From the NCBI GenBank assembly GCA_050013835.1, contig JBEKEM010000001.1, forward strand, positions 62,001 to 126,000: a DNA stretch of 64,000 nt, given 5' to 3'. Below are positions 52,849 to 60,846 of the stretch, one piece after another. The position numbers and the translations under genes were made by a program. Each line of letters opens with the position of its first letter. Within the stretch, counting starts at the first letter, position 1. Source of the stretch: Bog-793 sp050013835 (GTDB lineage Bacteria > Actinomycetota > Acidimicrobiia > Acidimicrobiales > Bog-793). The notes below the pieces were generated by a model. That model worked only from the letters and a program-made list of their open reading frames with translations, was not told where the DNA came from and did no database searches.

Positions 52849-53322
52849 CTACTTGCAGGCCTTCGGGGCAGCGCCCTCGAGGCTCACGAGCGCACAGAAG
52901 CTCGTGTCGCTCACAACCCAGACCTTGTTCTCGAGTATCGCCTTACCGGAGGCGTTCGGCTCGGCAGGCGTGCCGCTGATGTAGATCGTGTAGATGACCG
53001 TCGCCGACGTCTTCGACGTGATCTTCACCTTGGTGACCTTGACAGTCGTCTCCTTTGCCGCCGCGCTCTTCGCCTGTACCTTCAAGAAGGCGGCGAACTT
53101 CGACCCGTTCTGGAGCAGCTTCTCCTTCTGCGCTGCCGGCGTCGTTCCCTTGAAGAAGAGCGTCCAGTTCGTCTTGATCGCCGCCGTCGTGGCCGCCGAG
53201 CCACCCGAGGAGCCGGAAGCGCTCGGCGCGGCGGCGCCGAGGGCGAGCGCGCCGAGGACGACGAGCGACCCGAGCGCGAGGCGCGTTCGGGCTTGACCAC
53301 CGTGCGAATTGGAGCTGATCAT
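52849..53322 (-). CDS. secreted protein with Mtb12-like C-terminal domain
   Basis: 157 residues from ATG 53322, behind GGAGGTGAG. A signal peptide (ARTRLALGSLVVLGALALGAAAPSASG) precedes a Ser/Gly-rich spacer. A compact alpha/beta domain follows, with KTNWTLFFKGTTPAAQKEKLLQNGSKFAAFLK, VKVTKVKITSKTSATVIYTIYISG, KVWVVSDTSFCALVSLEG and a terminal Cys. This resembles the mycobacterial low-molecular-weight antigen Mtb12 domain (from memory of the NW-FF-G pattern). Function is unknown; two cysteines could form a disulfide. Confidence 0.75.
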   Translation of the reverse strand: MISSNSHGGQARTRLALGSLVVLGALALGAAAPSASGSSGGSAATTAAIKTNWTLFFKGTTPAAQKEKLLQNGSKFAAFLKVQAKSAAAKETTVKVTKVKITSKTSATVIYTIYISGTPAEPNASGKAILENKVWVVSDTSFCALVSLEGAAPKACK

Positions 53323-53567
53323 CAAACTCACCTCCGGGGCGGCGTCGAGAAGGCGGGATTGCCTCTCGTCATGCCCACATCTCAATGTTAGTTTCCGCCC
53401 GCCCGGCGCCATCGAGCCTCGAGGACCTGCCCGGCAGGAAGCGGTGGTCCCGGCCGCATCCCGGCCTGTGCACCTGATGGGGACCCCGGGGCGGCCCCGC
53501 TAGAATCGGACGCAGACGGGGACGGCGCGACTTTCGCGCCCATCCCGCCGAAGAAGGGGAACGGCCG

Positions 53568-53771
53568 ATGATCCAGCCTCAGACCGGCTCGACGGGCATT
53601 CGCCCCGGACACGCCTTCGTGGTAATTGGAACGCTCGTCGTGGCGTGTGTCGTCGCCTTCGCCGCGCTGCACTTCGTCGTCGGGCTGCTGTGGTTGTTCG
53701 TGAAGCTCATCGTCATCTTCGCCGTCGTGTTCGTCGTCGCGAAGATGGTCCTGCGTCACGCCCGCCGCTAG
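53568..53771 (+). CDS. small membrane protein of unknown function
   Basis: 67 residues. ATG 53568 follows AAGAAGGGGAACGGCCG. A short polar N-terminus leads to one long or two closely spaced hydrophobic segments (HAFVVIGTLVVACVVAFAALHFVVGLLWLFVKLIVIFAVVFVVAKMVL) and a basic tail RHARR. A TAGAAT -10-like element lies at 53501. It is an isolated, short but well-formed gene; no family is recognised. Confidence 0.6.
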   Translation: MIQPQTGSTGIRPGHAFVVIGTLVVACVVAFAALHFVVGLLWLFVKLIVIFAVVFVVAKMVLRHARR

Positions 53772-53799
53772 CGGGGCTTCCCCCGGGGGTCGATAGGAC

Positions 53800-54507
53800 T
53801 TGTGCGGCCGCTACGTCCTCGCGACGCCGATCGACGAACTCGCGAGCTTCTTCGAGGCGCGCCCCGCCCCCGGGCTCGACAGTGGGTGGGGCGCCAACTA
53901 CAACATCGCCCCGACGAGGACGGTAGTGTGCCTGTCACCCGGTCCCGACGGCGGCCGATCCCTTGACTTGTACCGCTGGGGACTGATCCCGTCCTGGGCG
54001 AAGGAACAGACGGTCGGGAACCGCCTTTTCAACGCCCGCGCCGAGACCGTCGCCGTCAAACCCTCGTTTCGTGCCGCTTTTCATAGTCGCCGGCTCGCTG
54101 TGCTCTCGGACGGGTTCTATGAGTGGCGGCGGGGTCCGGGGAGCCGCCGCCAGCCGTACTTCCTCAGCCGCGCCGATGGTTCCCCGATGGCGTTCGCCGG
54201 CCTGTGGGAGTCCTGGCGGGACCCGCGCGCCCAAGGCGACGAAGCGGGGTGGATCCGTACGTGCACGATCATCACGACGGAGGCCAATCCCGAGGTCGCG
54301 CCGATCCACGACCGCATGCCGGTCCTGCTCGAGCACGACGTGCTGGGCGCCTGGCTCGACCCCGCTGTCGCCGAGCGAGACGAGCTCGAGGCGATGCTGC
54401 ACCCGTCGCCCGCCGGCACGCTCGCCGTCCGCGCCGTCAGCCCGCGGGTCGGCAGCGTGCGCAACAACGGCGCGGATCTGATCGAGGAAATGGCGCCGGG
54501 GGGCTAG
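53800..54507 (+). CDS. SRAP-family abasic-site DNA-protein crosslink protein (YedK/HMCES)
   Basis: 235 residues from TTG 53800. Cys2, which becomes the N-terminus, is the residue that forms the thiazolidine with abasic sites. Other SRAP landmarks are WGANYNIAPTRTV, WGLIPSWAKE, FNARAETV, LSDGFYEWRR, TIITTEAN with the catalytic Glu, and IHDRMPVLL with the His. It protects single-stranded abasic sites and fits the DNA-repair theme later in the window. The TTG start is required because MCGR must be the N-terminus. Confidence 0.93.
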   Translation: MCGRYVLATPIDELASFFEARPAPGLDSGWGANYNIAPTRTVVCLSPGPDGGRSLDLYRWGLIPSWAKEQTVGNRLFNARAETVAVKPSFRAAFHSRRLAVLSDGFYEWRRGPGSRRQPYFLSRADGSPMAFAGLWESWRDPRAQGDEAGWIRTCTIITTEANPEVAPIHDRMPVLLEHDVLGAWLDPAVAERDELEAMLHPSPAGTLAVRAVSPRVGSVRNNGADLIEEMAPGG

Positions 54508-54532
54508 CGGTGTCGGTCGCCCGGTCGGACGC

Positions 54533-55426
54533 TCACAGCCAGTTGTCGGCGTAGTAAAAGTCACCACCGTCGTAGTCAGGTCGCTCGCCGAGCTTCATGC
54601 GGATCGCGACCCTCCCGGCCCGATAGCCGCGCTCGACGAGGCCGTCGATCGTCCTCCAGGCCGATCCGGGGACGCGGACGGTGAGCGCCGTGAGCCCCCG
54701 TTCGGCGCAGGCCTGCTCGGCGGCGTCGAGCAGGAGGAGGAAGGCAGTCTGTGTCGGCGCGGCAAGGAAGGGCACGAACCCCGTTCCGGCTCCCTCGAAG
54801 GTCGGCGCGAAATGGCAAATGGCCACACCGCCCTCGGCCGTGAACGTCGTCCCCACGGCGCGGGATTCCGTGGTCGCGGCCTCGGCACCGACGTCGAGGC
54901 CCTCGTAGACGAAATCGAGCTCGGCCGGCGCGCTGTGGGCCGTGACTCGGCCGGGCGGGCGCACCGATTCGATGCTCCGCCGGAAGCTGACGCCGGTCCA
55001 CGACGGGCGGAATCCGGACTTCGCGTACAGGTGCACGTGGAAGGGGCTCTCGGCGAACGTCTCGAGTCCGACGAGGCGCACGCCGCGGCCGCGCATCTGC
55101 TCGAGACAGGCCGCGATCAGCAGCTGGCCGACTCCCTGACCCTGGGCGATCGGCGACACCGCGAGGGGGCCGAACCATCCCAGCGCGCCGCGGGCGGTGG
55201 AGAAGACGGCGCCGGTGACCTTCCCCGCCGGGTCGCAGGCGACGAAGCAACCCGCCGGGTCGGTGGCGAACCGGGTCGGGAAGAGCAGCGGCGGCATCAC
55301 GGGCGCGGGGACCTGGCGACCCGTCATTTGCCCGATGATCAGGCCGAAGGCGGCATCGGTGAGGCGCGCCACCTCGGCAAGATCAGTGGTCTCCATCGGT
55401 CGCACCCGAACCGGGTTCCCCGCCAC
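54533..55426 (-). CDS. tandem GNAT-family acetyltransferase
   Basis: 297 residues from GTG 55426, preceded by AAGGAGG. The first GNAT domain has ALGWFGPLAVSPIAQGQGVGQLLIAACLEQMRGRGV with the acetyl-CoA loop (QGQGVG), then a LETFAESPFHVHLYAKSGF motif. The second half (about 160-297) is GNAT-like but lacks a clear loop and may be structural. The substrate is unknown. Two-domain GNATs in actinobacteria include MshD-like mycothiol synthases, but the size and sequence here do not support that assignment. Confidence 0.8.
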   Translation of the reverse strand: MAGNPVRVRPMETTDLAEVARLTDAAFGLIIGQMTGRQVPAPVMPPLLFPTRFATDPAGCFVACDPAGKVTGAVFSTARGALGWFGPLAVSPIAQGQGVGQLLIAACLEQMRGRGVRLVGLETFAESPFHVHLYAKSGFRPSWTGVSFRRSIESVRPPGRVTAHSAPAELDFVYEGLDVGAEAATTESRAVGTTFTAEGGVAICHFAPTFEGAGTGFVPFLAAPTQTAFLLLLDAAEQACAERGLTALTVRVPGSAWRTIDGLVERGYRAGRVAIRMKLGERPDYDGGDFYYADNWL

Positions 55427-55593
55427 CCCGCCTCCTTCGGCTGCCGGCCGGACAGGCAACTCTCCCGCTGACGGATCAATCCCTGCGGTCCTCGGACGCT
55501 AGCCGCAGGCTATCCGGGCCGGCTGCACGGGTCGCACGCCTACTCCCTCGGCGCGACAGCCGCCGGGTTTGTGGTGGGATCCCAGCGGGTAAT

Positions 55594-55809
55594 CCTGCGG
55601 GGGCGCCGGGCGACGACGATGTGCTGGTCATCGGCGAGCCGGACCGCGACGTGGTCTACGGGGCGGCCGACCAGGCGGAACACCGCCTCGGGATGCCGGT
55701 GCAGGTGACCTTCCGCCCGGAATAAGCGTGACAATCGGCCAGGAATCCATTCATCAGAGAGGTCCGGTCGCGGCCGCTCGTATCGCCGATCGAGGAGACC
55801 GACAAATGA
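55594..55809 (+). pseudogene. nucleotidyltransferase-domain protein remnant (two in-frame stops)
   Basis: One frame reads GDDDVLVIGEPDRDVVYGAADQAEHRLGMPVQVTFRPE, then TAA, Ala, TGA, then SARNPFIREVRSRPLVS and a stop. The ordered VLVIGEPDRD...AAxxAExRLGxPVxVTxR and DPFIREVRSRPLV blocks are those of the C-terminal end of small MNT-type nucleotidyltransferase proteins, which usually carry an N-terminal HTH. The frame is maintained across both stops, so these are nonsense mutations in a decayed gene. Confidence 0.55.
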
Positions 55810-55848
55810 CGTCGGCGATCGGTCGGGAGCGAGTGAAGGAACGGCGAT

Positions 55849-56394
55849 GTGTGGCCTGACAAAGCGGCACACACTGAAGATCGGAGCCAGGCACCCCCGG
55901 CAAATTCCCTGATCACCCCAGCGGAGGAGCTGACGGACTACGCGGACTACGACGACTACATCCTGGTCGGGTGGGTCCTGGTGGCTGAGGTACTTAGCCG
56001 AGCGCTGGGCACGCACCGGAGTGGACAATCGGCGCGCATCACGGTGCTCGACGCGCTCATGGAACGGTTGGGACACGGCGCGGGCCGATTGAAAAACGCT
56101 GCCTACGACGTCCTGCGGTCGTTTGAAGACAATGTCGGGACCGAGGGCAAGGGGGGCGCCTACAGCGTTGTCGAGACATTTCGCGTTCGTCGCGTCGCGG
56201 AGGCCGCGGTCCGTGAACTCTCGTCCGGCCTGATCGTTGCCGCCATGCCTTGGATGGGATGGGGAAACATCCGCCCTGACGCGGCCAAGCGGGTCACAGA
56301 CATCTCCGCAGCGGTGCGGTCAATCCTCGTGAGCCGATTGGCTCCCCTGTTGACTAGCTACTCGAGCGCCGGCGATGGAAGCGAGCGTGCGTAG
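55849..56394 (+). CDS. hypothetical helical protein in a degraded accessory patch
   Basis: 181 residues from GTG 55849 (AAGGAACGGCGAT upstream). The sequence is of lower GC than the neighbours. It is mostly helical with a TDYADYDDYILVGWVLVAEVLSRAL segment, a central KNAAYDVLRSFED stretch and a Ser/Ala-rich end. There is no transmembrane segment or motif I recognise. It follows a nucleotidyltransferase remnant. Its stop TAG is followed in the same frame by 70 open codons (see next entry). It could be a toxin/antitoxin-type partner, but this is guesswork. Confidence 0.5.
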   Translation: MWPDKAAHTEDRSQAPPANSLITPAEELTDYADYDDYILVGWVLVAEVLSRALGTHRSGQSARITVLDALMERLGHGAGRLKNAAYDVLRSFEDNVGTEGKGGAYSVVETFRVRRVAEAAVRELSSGLIVAAMPWMGWGNIRPDAAKRVTDISAAVRSILVSRLAPLLTSYSSAGDGSERA

Positions 56395-56607
56395 GGTGAT
56401 CACGCGGCAAGCAATACGAGGCGGGAACGCAGGCCCCGTCCCAACCTGGAAGAGCGATTCTCGTTGCACCCACTCAAGCCCGAGGAGGCCTTGCGACGAC
56501 TCCCCAGGGGCACGTCTGAGAGTCGAACAGAGTCAGCTGAGACGCGGCCGGAACCGAAGCCGGAACCGAAGCCGGAACCGAAGCCGGAACCGAAACCGGA
56601 GACTTGA
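56395..56607 (+). pseudogene. start-less small ORF with (PEPK)n tail, in frame after TAG
   Basis: Directly after the TAG of the preceding ORF and in the same frame, codons give RRERRPRPNLEERFSLHPLKPEEALRRLPRG, then a tail of Pro-Glu-Pro-Lys repeats ending PET-stop. No ATG, GTG or suitable TTG begins it before the SLHPLKPEEALRRL block, a motif I associate with tiny actinobacterial proteins of unknown function. Either the start has been lost, the two ORFs are joined by stop readthrough, or it is a truncated pseudogene. Confidence 0.35.
56548..56595 (+). repeat. 12-bp tandem repeat, four units
   Basis: CCGGAACCGAAG is repeated from 56548 to 56595 (last unit with one A/G change). In the frame described above it encodes Pro-Glu-Pro-Lys repeats. 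It is likely to vary in copy number among strains by slippage. Confidence 0.9.
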
Positions 56608-56694
56608 CCACCCGTTTAGGTTGCACGAATGAAACGAGAGTCGGTGGCGTGCCAGAAACCTTTGTGCGTCTGTGTCGCACTCGAAGCCGTGGTC

Positions 56695-56991
56695 TTAACC
56701 TCCCGCTATCGCGCCAAGCACGATAAGCGGCTCGACTCCCGCTACCACCAGCTCCGGTAGTGGCTGGTCGATTGGTCCATGGGACAGGTCTTCCTCGCAG
56801 GCGAAGAAGCGGACGAAGGCGCGCCGTCTCTTGGTCTCAACGTCGCGGATCGTGCCGCGGAGAACCGGGTAGCAAGCTTCGACAACGTCGAACACCGATT
56901 CGATCGTGACCGGGGCCGCGACGTCGAGTTCGATCTCCCCTGCGGTGTTGGCAAGCGTGCGAAGCGGCTGCGGCAACACGACACGGATCAT
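56695..56991 (-). CDS. MoaD/ThiS-like sulfur-carrier-fold protein
   Basis: 98 residues with a ubiquitin-like (beta-grasp) pattern: IRVVLPQPLRTLANTAGEIELDV, VTIESVFDVVEACYPVLRGTIRD, and a C-terminal end VEPLIVLGAIAGG. The terminal Gly-Gly is the thiocarboxylation site in MoaD and ThiS. The stop of the BNR-propeller gene overlaps its ATG by four bases (ATGA), so it is the downstream member of a coupled pair. No adenylating enzyme (MoeB/ThiF) or sulfurtransferase lies nearby, so its target is open. Confidence 0.85.
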   Translation of the reverse strand: MIRVVLPQPLRTLANTAGEIELDVAAPVTIESVFDVVEACYPVLRGTIRDVETKRRRAFVRFFACEEDLSHGPIDQPLPELVVAGVEPLIVLGAIAGG

Positions 56992-58103
56992 GGCAAGGTC
57001 TGGACCTCGACGGAGAGCACGCGAGGCAGGTCGTGCACAATCGCCGACCAGTGATCACCCTCGTCGGAGGAGGCATAGACCTGACCGCCAGTCGTGCCAA
57101 AGTAGATGCCGCACGGATCGAGGTCGTCAACGGCCATGGCTTCGCGCAACACGTCGACGTAGCAGTCACGCTCAGGCAGACCCGCGCCTAGCTCTTCCCA
57201 TTCGTTACCGCCGACACGGCTGCGATAGACGGCCAGTCGGCCATTCGGCGGGTAGTGGCACGCGTCACTTGTGATCGGCAAGACGTAAAGGGTCTCCGGC
57301 TCGTGCGCATGGGTGTCGATGACGAACCCGAAGTCGGTCGGCAGGTTTCCGCTGATCTCATACCAGCTCTCCGCACCGTCGTCGCTCCGCATCACGTCCC
57401 AATGTTTCTGCATGAACAGAACGTTGGGACGCTCGGGATGTAGCGCGATCCGGTGCACGCAGTGTCCGACGAACGCGTCGGGGTCGGGAATGTAGGTCGA
57501 TTGCAGACCCACGTTGGCCGGGCTCCACGTCGCTCCGGCGTCGTTGGTCTTGAACACGCCTGCCGCGGAGATCGCGACCCACATGCGCTCGTTGCTCGTC
57601 GGATCCAGCACGATCGTATGCAGGCACATTCCTCCGGCGCCCGGCTGCCACTGTTGCCCGGTCTCGTTCTCACGAAGTCCGGCGATCTCGCTCCAAGTTG
57701 AACCTCCGTCGGTCGTCCTGAATAGTCCGGCGTCCTCGACGCCTGCGAAGACGGTGTCGGGATCGGACAACGAGGGCTCGAAGTGCCAGACTCGAGCGAA
57801 CTCCCAAGGATGAGGCGTCCCGTCGTACCACTGGTGGGTGCCCGGCGTAGACGCGTACGCGAATTCGTTACCGATCGCTTCCCAGGTCTTGCCACCGTCT
57901 TCGCTGCGTTGGACGACTTGGCCGAACCACCCTGAAGTCTGGGAGGCGAAGATCCGATCGGGCGCGACTGGCGATCCGGTCATGTGATAGATCTCCCAGC
58001 CCGCGAAGTGTGGTCCCTCGATCGACCAGTCCTTCCGCAGGCCGTCGCTCGTCAAGATGAACCCGCCCTTTGCGGTGCCGACAAGCACACGAATTCGACT
58101 CAT
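56988..58103 (-). CDS. BNR/sortilin-like beta-propeller protein paired with the MoaD-like gene
   Basis: 371 residues from ATG 58103, preceded by CAGGAGGAGACCA. Start choice drops a basic extension to 58190. Repeated Asp-box motifs are visible: SEDGGKTWEAIG, TTDGGSTWSEIAG, TNDAGATWSPAN, SDDGAESWYEISG and SSDEGDHWSAI. Together they make a propeller like those of sialidase and VPS10 folds. The order VLVGTAKGGFILTSDGLRKDW at the N-terminus is typical of cytosolic glycosyl-hydrolase-like proteins with no signal peptide. No sialidase catalytic residues could be assigned. The stop overlaps the MoaD-like start. Confidence 0.88.
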   Translation of the reverse strand: MSRIRVLVGTAKGGFILTSDGLRKDWSIEGPHFAGWEIYHMTGSPVAPDRIFASQTSGWFGQVVQRSEDGGKTWEAIGNEFAYASTPGTHQWYDGTPHPWEFARVWHFEPSLSDPDTVFAGVEDAGLFRTTDGGSTWSEIAGLRENETGQQWQPGAGGMCLHTIVLDPTSNERMWVAISAAGVFKTNDAGATWSPANVGLQSTYIPDPDAFVGHCVHRIALHPERPNVLFMQKHWDVMRSDDGAESWYEISGNLPTDFGFVIDTHAHEPETLYVLPITSDACHYPPNGRLAVYRSRVGGNEWEELGAGLPERDCYVDVLREAMAVDDLDPCGIYFGTTGGQVYASSDEGDHWSAIVHDLPRVLSVEVQTLP

Positions 58104-58365
58104 TGGTCTCCTCCTGACACGGCCGGGGCGTTCCGGAGACCGACGTCGCCTTTCCGCGAGCTTCGCGCCGTGCCGGAAGAGTCCACCCATGACTGGGGCG
58201 CGACGACGGGATGCCTAGCGATTTGGGATGGTCGGGGATTCCGCCTGATGCTCTGTCGCGTTGGCGAGGGTCTCCTTGATCAGCACAGGGTGGTGTGAGT
58301 AGGAGGTTAACGGCAAGGACTGGAGGCTTGCCTTGTCAGCGCGTACATCGCCGCATTCTTGGAAA

Positions 58366-58387
58366 GCGAACATATGTTCGCTATCGT
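58366..58387 (+). promoter_or_regulatory. LexA (SOS) box and -10 element of imuA'
   Basis: GCGAACATATGTTCGC (58366-58381) contains the perfect actinobacterial LexA palindrome CGAAC-N4-GTTCG. TATCGT (58382-58387) follows and lies six bases before the ATG at 58394, so the message is probably leaderless and SOS-repressed. Confidence 0.9.
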
Positions 58388-58393
58388 TCGGGG

Positions 58394-59176
58394 ATGACCG
58401 CAACATTTTCCGGCCCCTTCCCGGGCGGGCCCGGCCCCGAAAGGCCGGGTCTTGGTCAGCGGGCCCGTCCGGCGGCCCCCGGACTGCTCGCCCAACGGAC
58501 CCGGCCGCTCGTCCTGGCGCGGGATGAGCTCCTGCCGGTCGCTTCGGGATTCACCCGGCTCCTCGGCACGCCCGGTCTTCGGAGGGGGAGCACCCTCGCC
58601 GTCGCGGCCGAGGGTGCCAGCGGGACGACGGCGGTCGCCCTCGCGCTTCTCGCTCGGGCGAGCTCGGCGGGGGCGTGGTGTGCGGCCGTCGGGCTCGAGG
58701 ACCTGGGCCTCGTCGCTGCCGACGAACTCGGCGTCGCCCTCGATCGCTTCGTCCTCGTGCCGCGGCCGGCGAGGCGCTTTTCGACCGTGGTCGCGGCGCT
58801 GCTCGATGGGTGCGACATCGTGCTCGCCGCCACGCCCGCCCTCGCCCCGGCCGACCGGCGCCGGCTGAACGTCCGGGCGCGGGAGCGCAGGGCGGTGCTC
58901 GTCGTCCTGTCCGGTTCGCGGGCGGCGCCCGCCATGGTCGGCCGGCCCTGGCCGGACGGGGTCGACGTCCGGTTCTCGGTGACCGGGGGTGCCTTCGCCG
59001 GGCTGGGGTCGGGGAGCGGCCGGATGCGCTCCCACCGGGTCGACCTCGTCGCGACCCGGCGTGCCGTCTCCCCGCGGGAGATGCAGGCCAGTCTCTGGCT
59101 CCCGCCGTTGCCCGGGGACGAGCCGACGGCGCTCCCGGTCACGACGGAGGCGGCGGAGTCGGCGGGTGCGCGTTGA
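58394..59176 (+). CDS. imuA': ImuA' (RecA-like SOS mutasome protein)
   Basis: 260 residues from ATG 58394, thirteen bases after a perfect LexA box core. It has a truncated RecA-like fold: a degenerate P-loop region GSTLAVAAEGASGTTAVALALLAR, LEDLGLVAADELGVALDRFVLVP and DGCDIVLAATPALAPADRRRLNVRARERR. C-terminal VRFSVTGGAFAGLGSGSGRMRSHRVDLVATRRA is included. ImuA' regulates translesion synthesis with ImuB and DnaE2 under SOS. The next gene overlaps by four bases (TTGA), confirming an operon. The frame upstream of the LexA box is not used. Confidence 0.9.
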   Translation: MTATFSGPFPGGPGPERPGLGQRARPAAPGLLAQRTRPLVLARDELLPVASGFTRLLGTPGLRRGSTLAVAAEGASGTTAVALALLARASSAGAWCAAVGLEDLGLVAADELGVALDRFVLVPRPARRFSTVVAALLDGCDIVLAATPALAPADRRRLNVRARERRAVLVVLSGSRAAPAMVGRPWPDGVDVRFSVTGGAFAGLGSGSGRMRSHRVDLVATRRAVSPREMQASLWLPPLPGDEPTALPVTTEAAESAGAR

Positions 59177-60786
59177 GGACCCCGACCCCGGCGCGGGCGC
59201 TCGTCCTGTGGTGCCCCGACTGGCCGGTCAGCGCCGCCGGGCACCGGCCCGAGGAGGCGGTCGCGGTCGTCGCCAACGGCAGGGTGATCGCCGCGTCGGC
59301 GGCCGCCCGGCGGACGGGTGTCCACCCTCCCCAGCGCCGGCGCCAGGCGGAATCGTGCTGTGCCGGGCTCGCGACCGTCCCCCGTGATCCTGGGGCCGAG
59401 GCTCGGGCCTTCGAGCCGGTCGTCGCCGCGCTCGAGGGTTTCGGGGCGCCCGTCGCCGTCCGGCGCCCCGGGTGGGCCGCCCTCGAGACCCGCGGGCCGG
59501 CCCGGTACTTCGGGGGCGAGGAGTCCTTCGCCCTCGCGGTGGCGGGGGCGATCGGGGCCGTCGGCGAACACCTCGGGCTCGGCCTGGCGCCGCAGCCCGG
59601 GGGCGAAAGGATGCCCCTCGTCGGCGAGTGGTGGCGGGTCGGGATCGCCGACGGACCGTTCGCGGCGACGATGGCCGCCCAACTGGGCCGCATCGTTCCC
59701 CGGGGTGGGGCCAGGGCATTCCTCGCGCCGTTCGACGTCGCGCGCATCGGGAGCGGGGAGCTCGCCGATCTGTTGCGGCGTCTCGGGATCACGACCCTCG
59801 GCGAGTTCGCCGCGCTCGGCGAGGCCGACGTCCTCGCCCGCTTCGGCCCCGACGGGGCGCGGCTCCACCGGCTCGCCCGGGGGCTCGACGGGCGTGTCCT
59901 CGGGGTGCGCCCGCGGCGGCGCGACCTCGCCGTCGAGACGCTCCTCGAGCCACCCGCCACCGATGTCGACACGGCGGCCTTCCTCGCCAAGAACCTCGCC
60001 GAGAGGCTCTGTGTGACCCTCGGGGCCGAAGGGCTCGCCTGCAATCTTCTGGCGATCGAGGTCGAGACATCGACGGGGGACCGGCTCGCGCGCCGCTGGG
60101 CGCACGACGGGGCCTGGACCCCGGCGCTCGTCGCCGAGCGACTCCGGTGGCAGCTCGAGACGTGGCTCACGGGTGCCGGCCGGCGTGATTCCCCGGACGG
60201 GACGACCGAGCGGACCGGGATCGCCCGTGTCCGGCTCGTGCCGGTCGAGGTCGCCCCCGACACCGGCCGCCAGCTCGAGCTGTGGGGGCGGCCGCGCACC
60301 GACGACGAGCGGGTCTCCCGGGTGCTCGCCCGGGTTCAGGGGCTGCTCGGGCCCGAGGAGGTCGTCCGCCCCCTGCTCGCCGGCGGTCGGGGACCGGCCG
60401 AGCGGGTCCTTCTCGTCCCGTTCGGCGATCCCGCGCCGACGCATCCTGAGAACGTCGCGCAGCCGTGGCCCGGGCAGCTGCCCTGCCCGAACCCGACCGT
60501 GGTGCCGCTAGAGCCGCATCCCGCCGAGGTGTTCGACGGCGAGGGCCGCCACGTCGGCGTGGACGGGCGTGGTACGCCGAGCGGGGTGCCGGCGACACTC
60601 GCCGTCCAGGGACAACCGCCGTCGGCGATCGTCGCGTGGGCGGGCCCGTGGCCGATCGACGAGCAGTGGTGGGACACGGCCGCGCGCCGCCGGCGCGCCC
60701 GGCTGCAGGTCGTCACGGAGGACGGGGAAGCGAGCCTGCTCGCCCTCGACCGGGGCCGCTGGGTCGTCGAGGGGAGCTACGACTGA
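59173..60786 (+). CDS. imuB: ImuB (Y-family polymerase-like SOS mutasome scaffold)
   Basis: 537 residues from TTG 59173, which overlaps the imuA' stop (TTGA). The Y-family fold is evident: ALVLWCPDWPVSAAG, VAVVANGRVIAASAAARRTGV and RRRQAESCC. A fingers/palm region lacks the catalytic acidic triad, as in known ImuB. LGRIVPRGGARAFLAPFDVARIGSGELADLLRRLGITTLGEFAALGEADVLARFG is the thumb/little-finger transition. The C-terminal ~130 residues bind DnaE2, ImuA' and the beta clamp in homologues. It is non-catalytic but required for induced mutagenesis. Confidence 0.9.
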   Translation: MRTPTPARALVLWCPDWPVSAAGHRPEEAVAVVANGRVIAASAAARRTGVHPPQRRRQAESCCAGLATVPRDPGAEARAFEPVVAALEGFGAPVAVRRPGWAALETRGPARYFGGEESFALAVAGAIGAVGEHLGLGLAPQPGGERMPLVGEWWRVGIADGPFAATMAAQLGRIVPRGGARAFLAPFDVARIGSGELADLLRRLGITTLGEFAALGEADVLARFGPDGARLHRLARGLDGRVLGVRPRRRDLAVETLLEPPATDVDTAAFLAKNLAERLCVTLGAEGLACNLLAIEVETSTGDRLARRWAHDGAWTPALVAERLRWQLETWLTGAGRRDSPDGTTERTGIARVRLVPVEVAPDTGRQLELWGRPRTDDERVSRVLARVQGLLGPEEVVRPLLAGGRGPAERVLLVPFGDPAPTHPENVAQPWPGQLPCPNPTVVPLEPHPAEVFDGEGRHVGVDGRGTPSGVPATLAVQGQPPSAIVAWAGPWPIDEQWWDTAARRRRARLQVVTEDGEASLLALDRGRWVVEGSYD

Positions 60787-60846
60787 CGAGAGGCGCGTGC
60801 CCCGGGAAACGGCGAGAATCCTCCCAACGAGCCGCTGGGAGGATCC

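Noticed and set aside
54533..55426. Mycothiol synthase (MshD)
   Set aside because: Both are tandem GNAT proteins of about 300 residues, but the sequence blocks seen here do not resemble MshD, so only a generic call is made.
55540..56076. Minus-strand ORF of 178 codons
   Set aside because: It is antisense to a recognisable nucleotidyltransferase remnant and to the 181-residue ORF, and has no family-like pattern.
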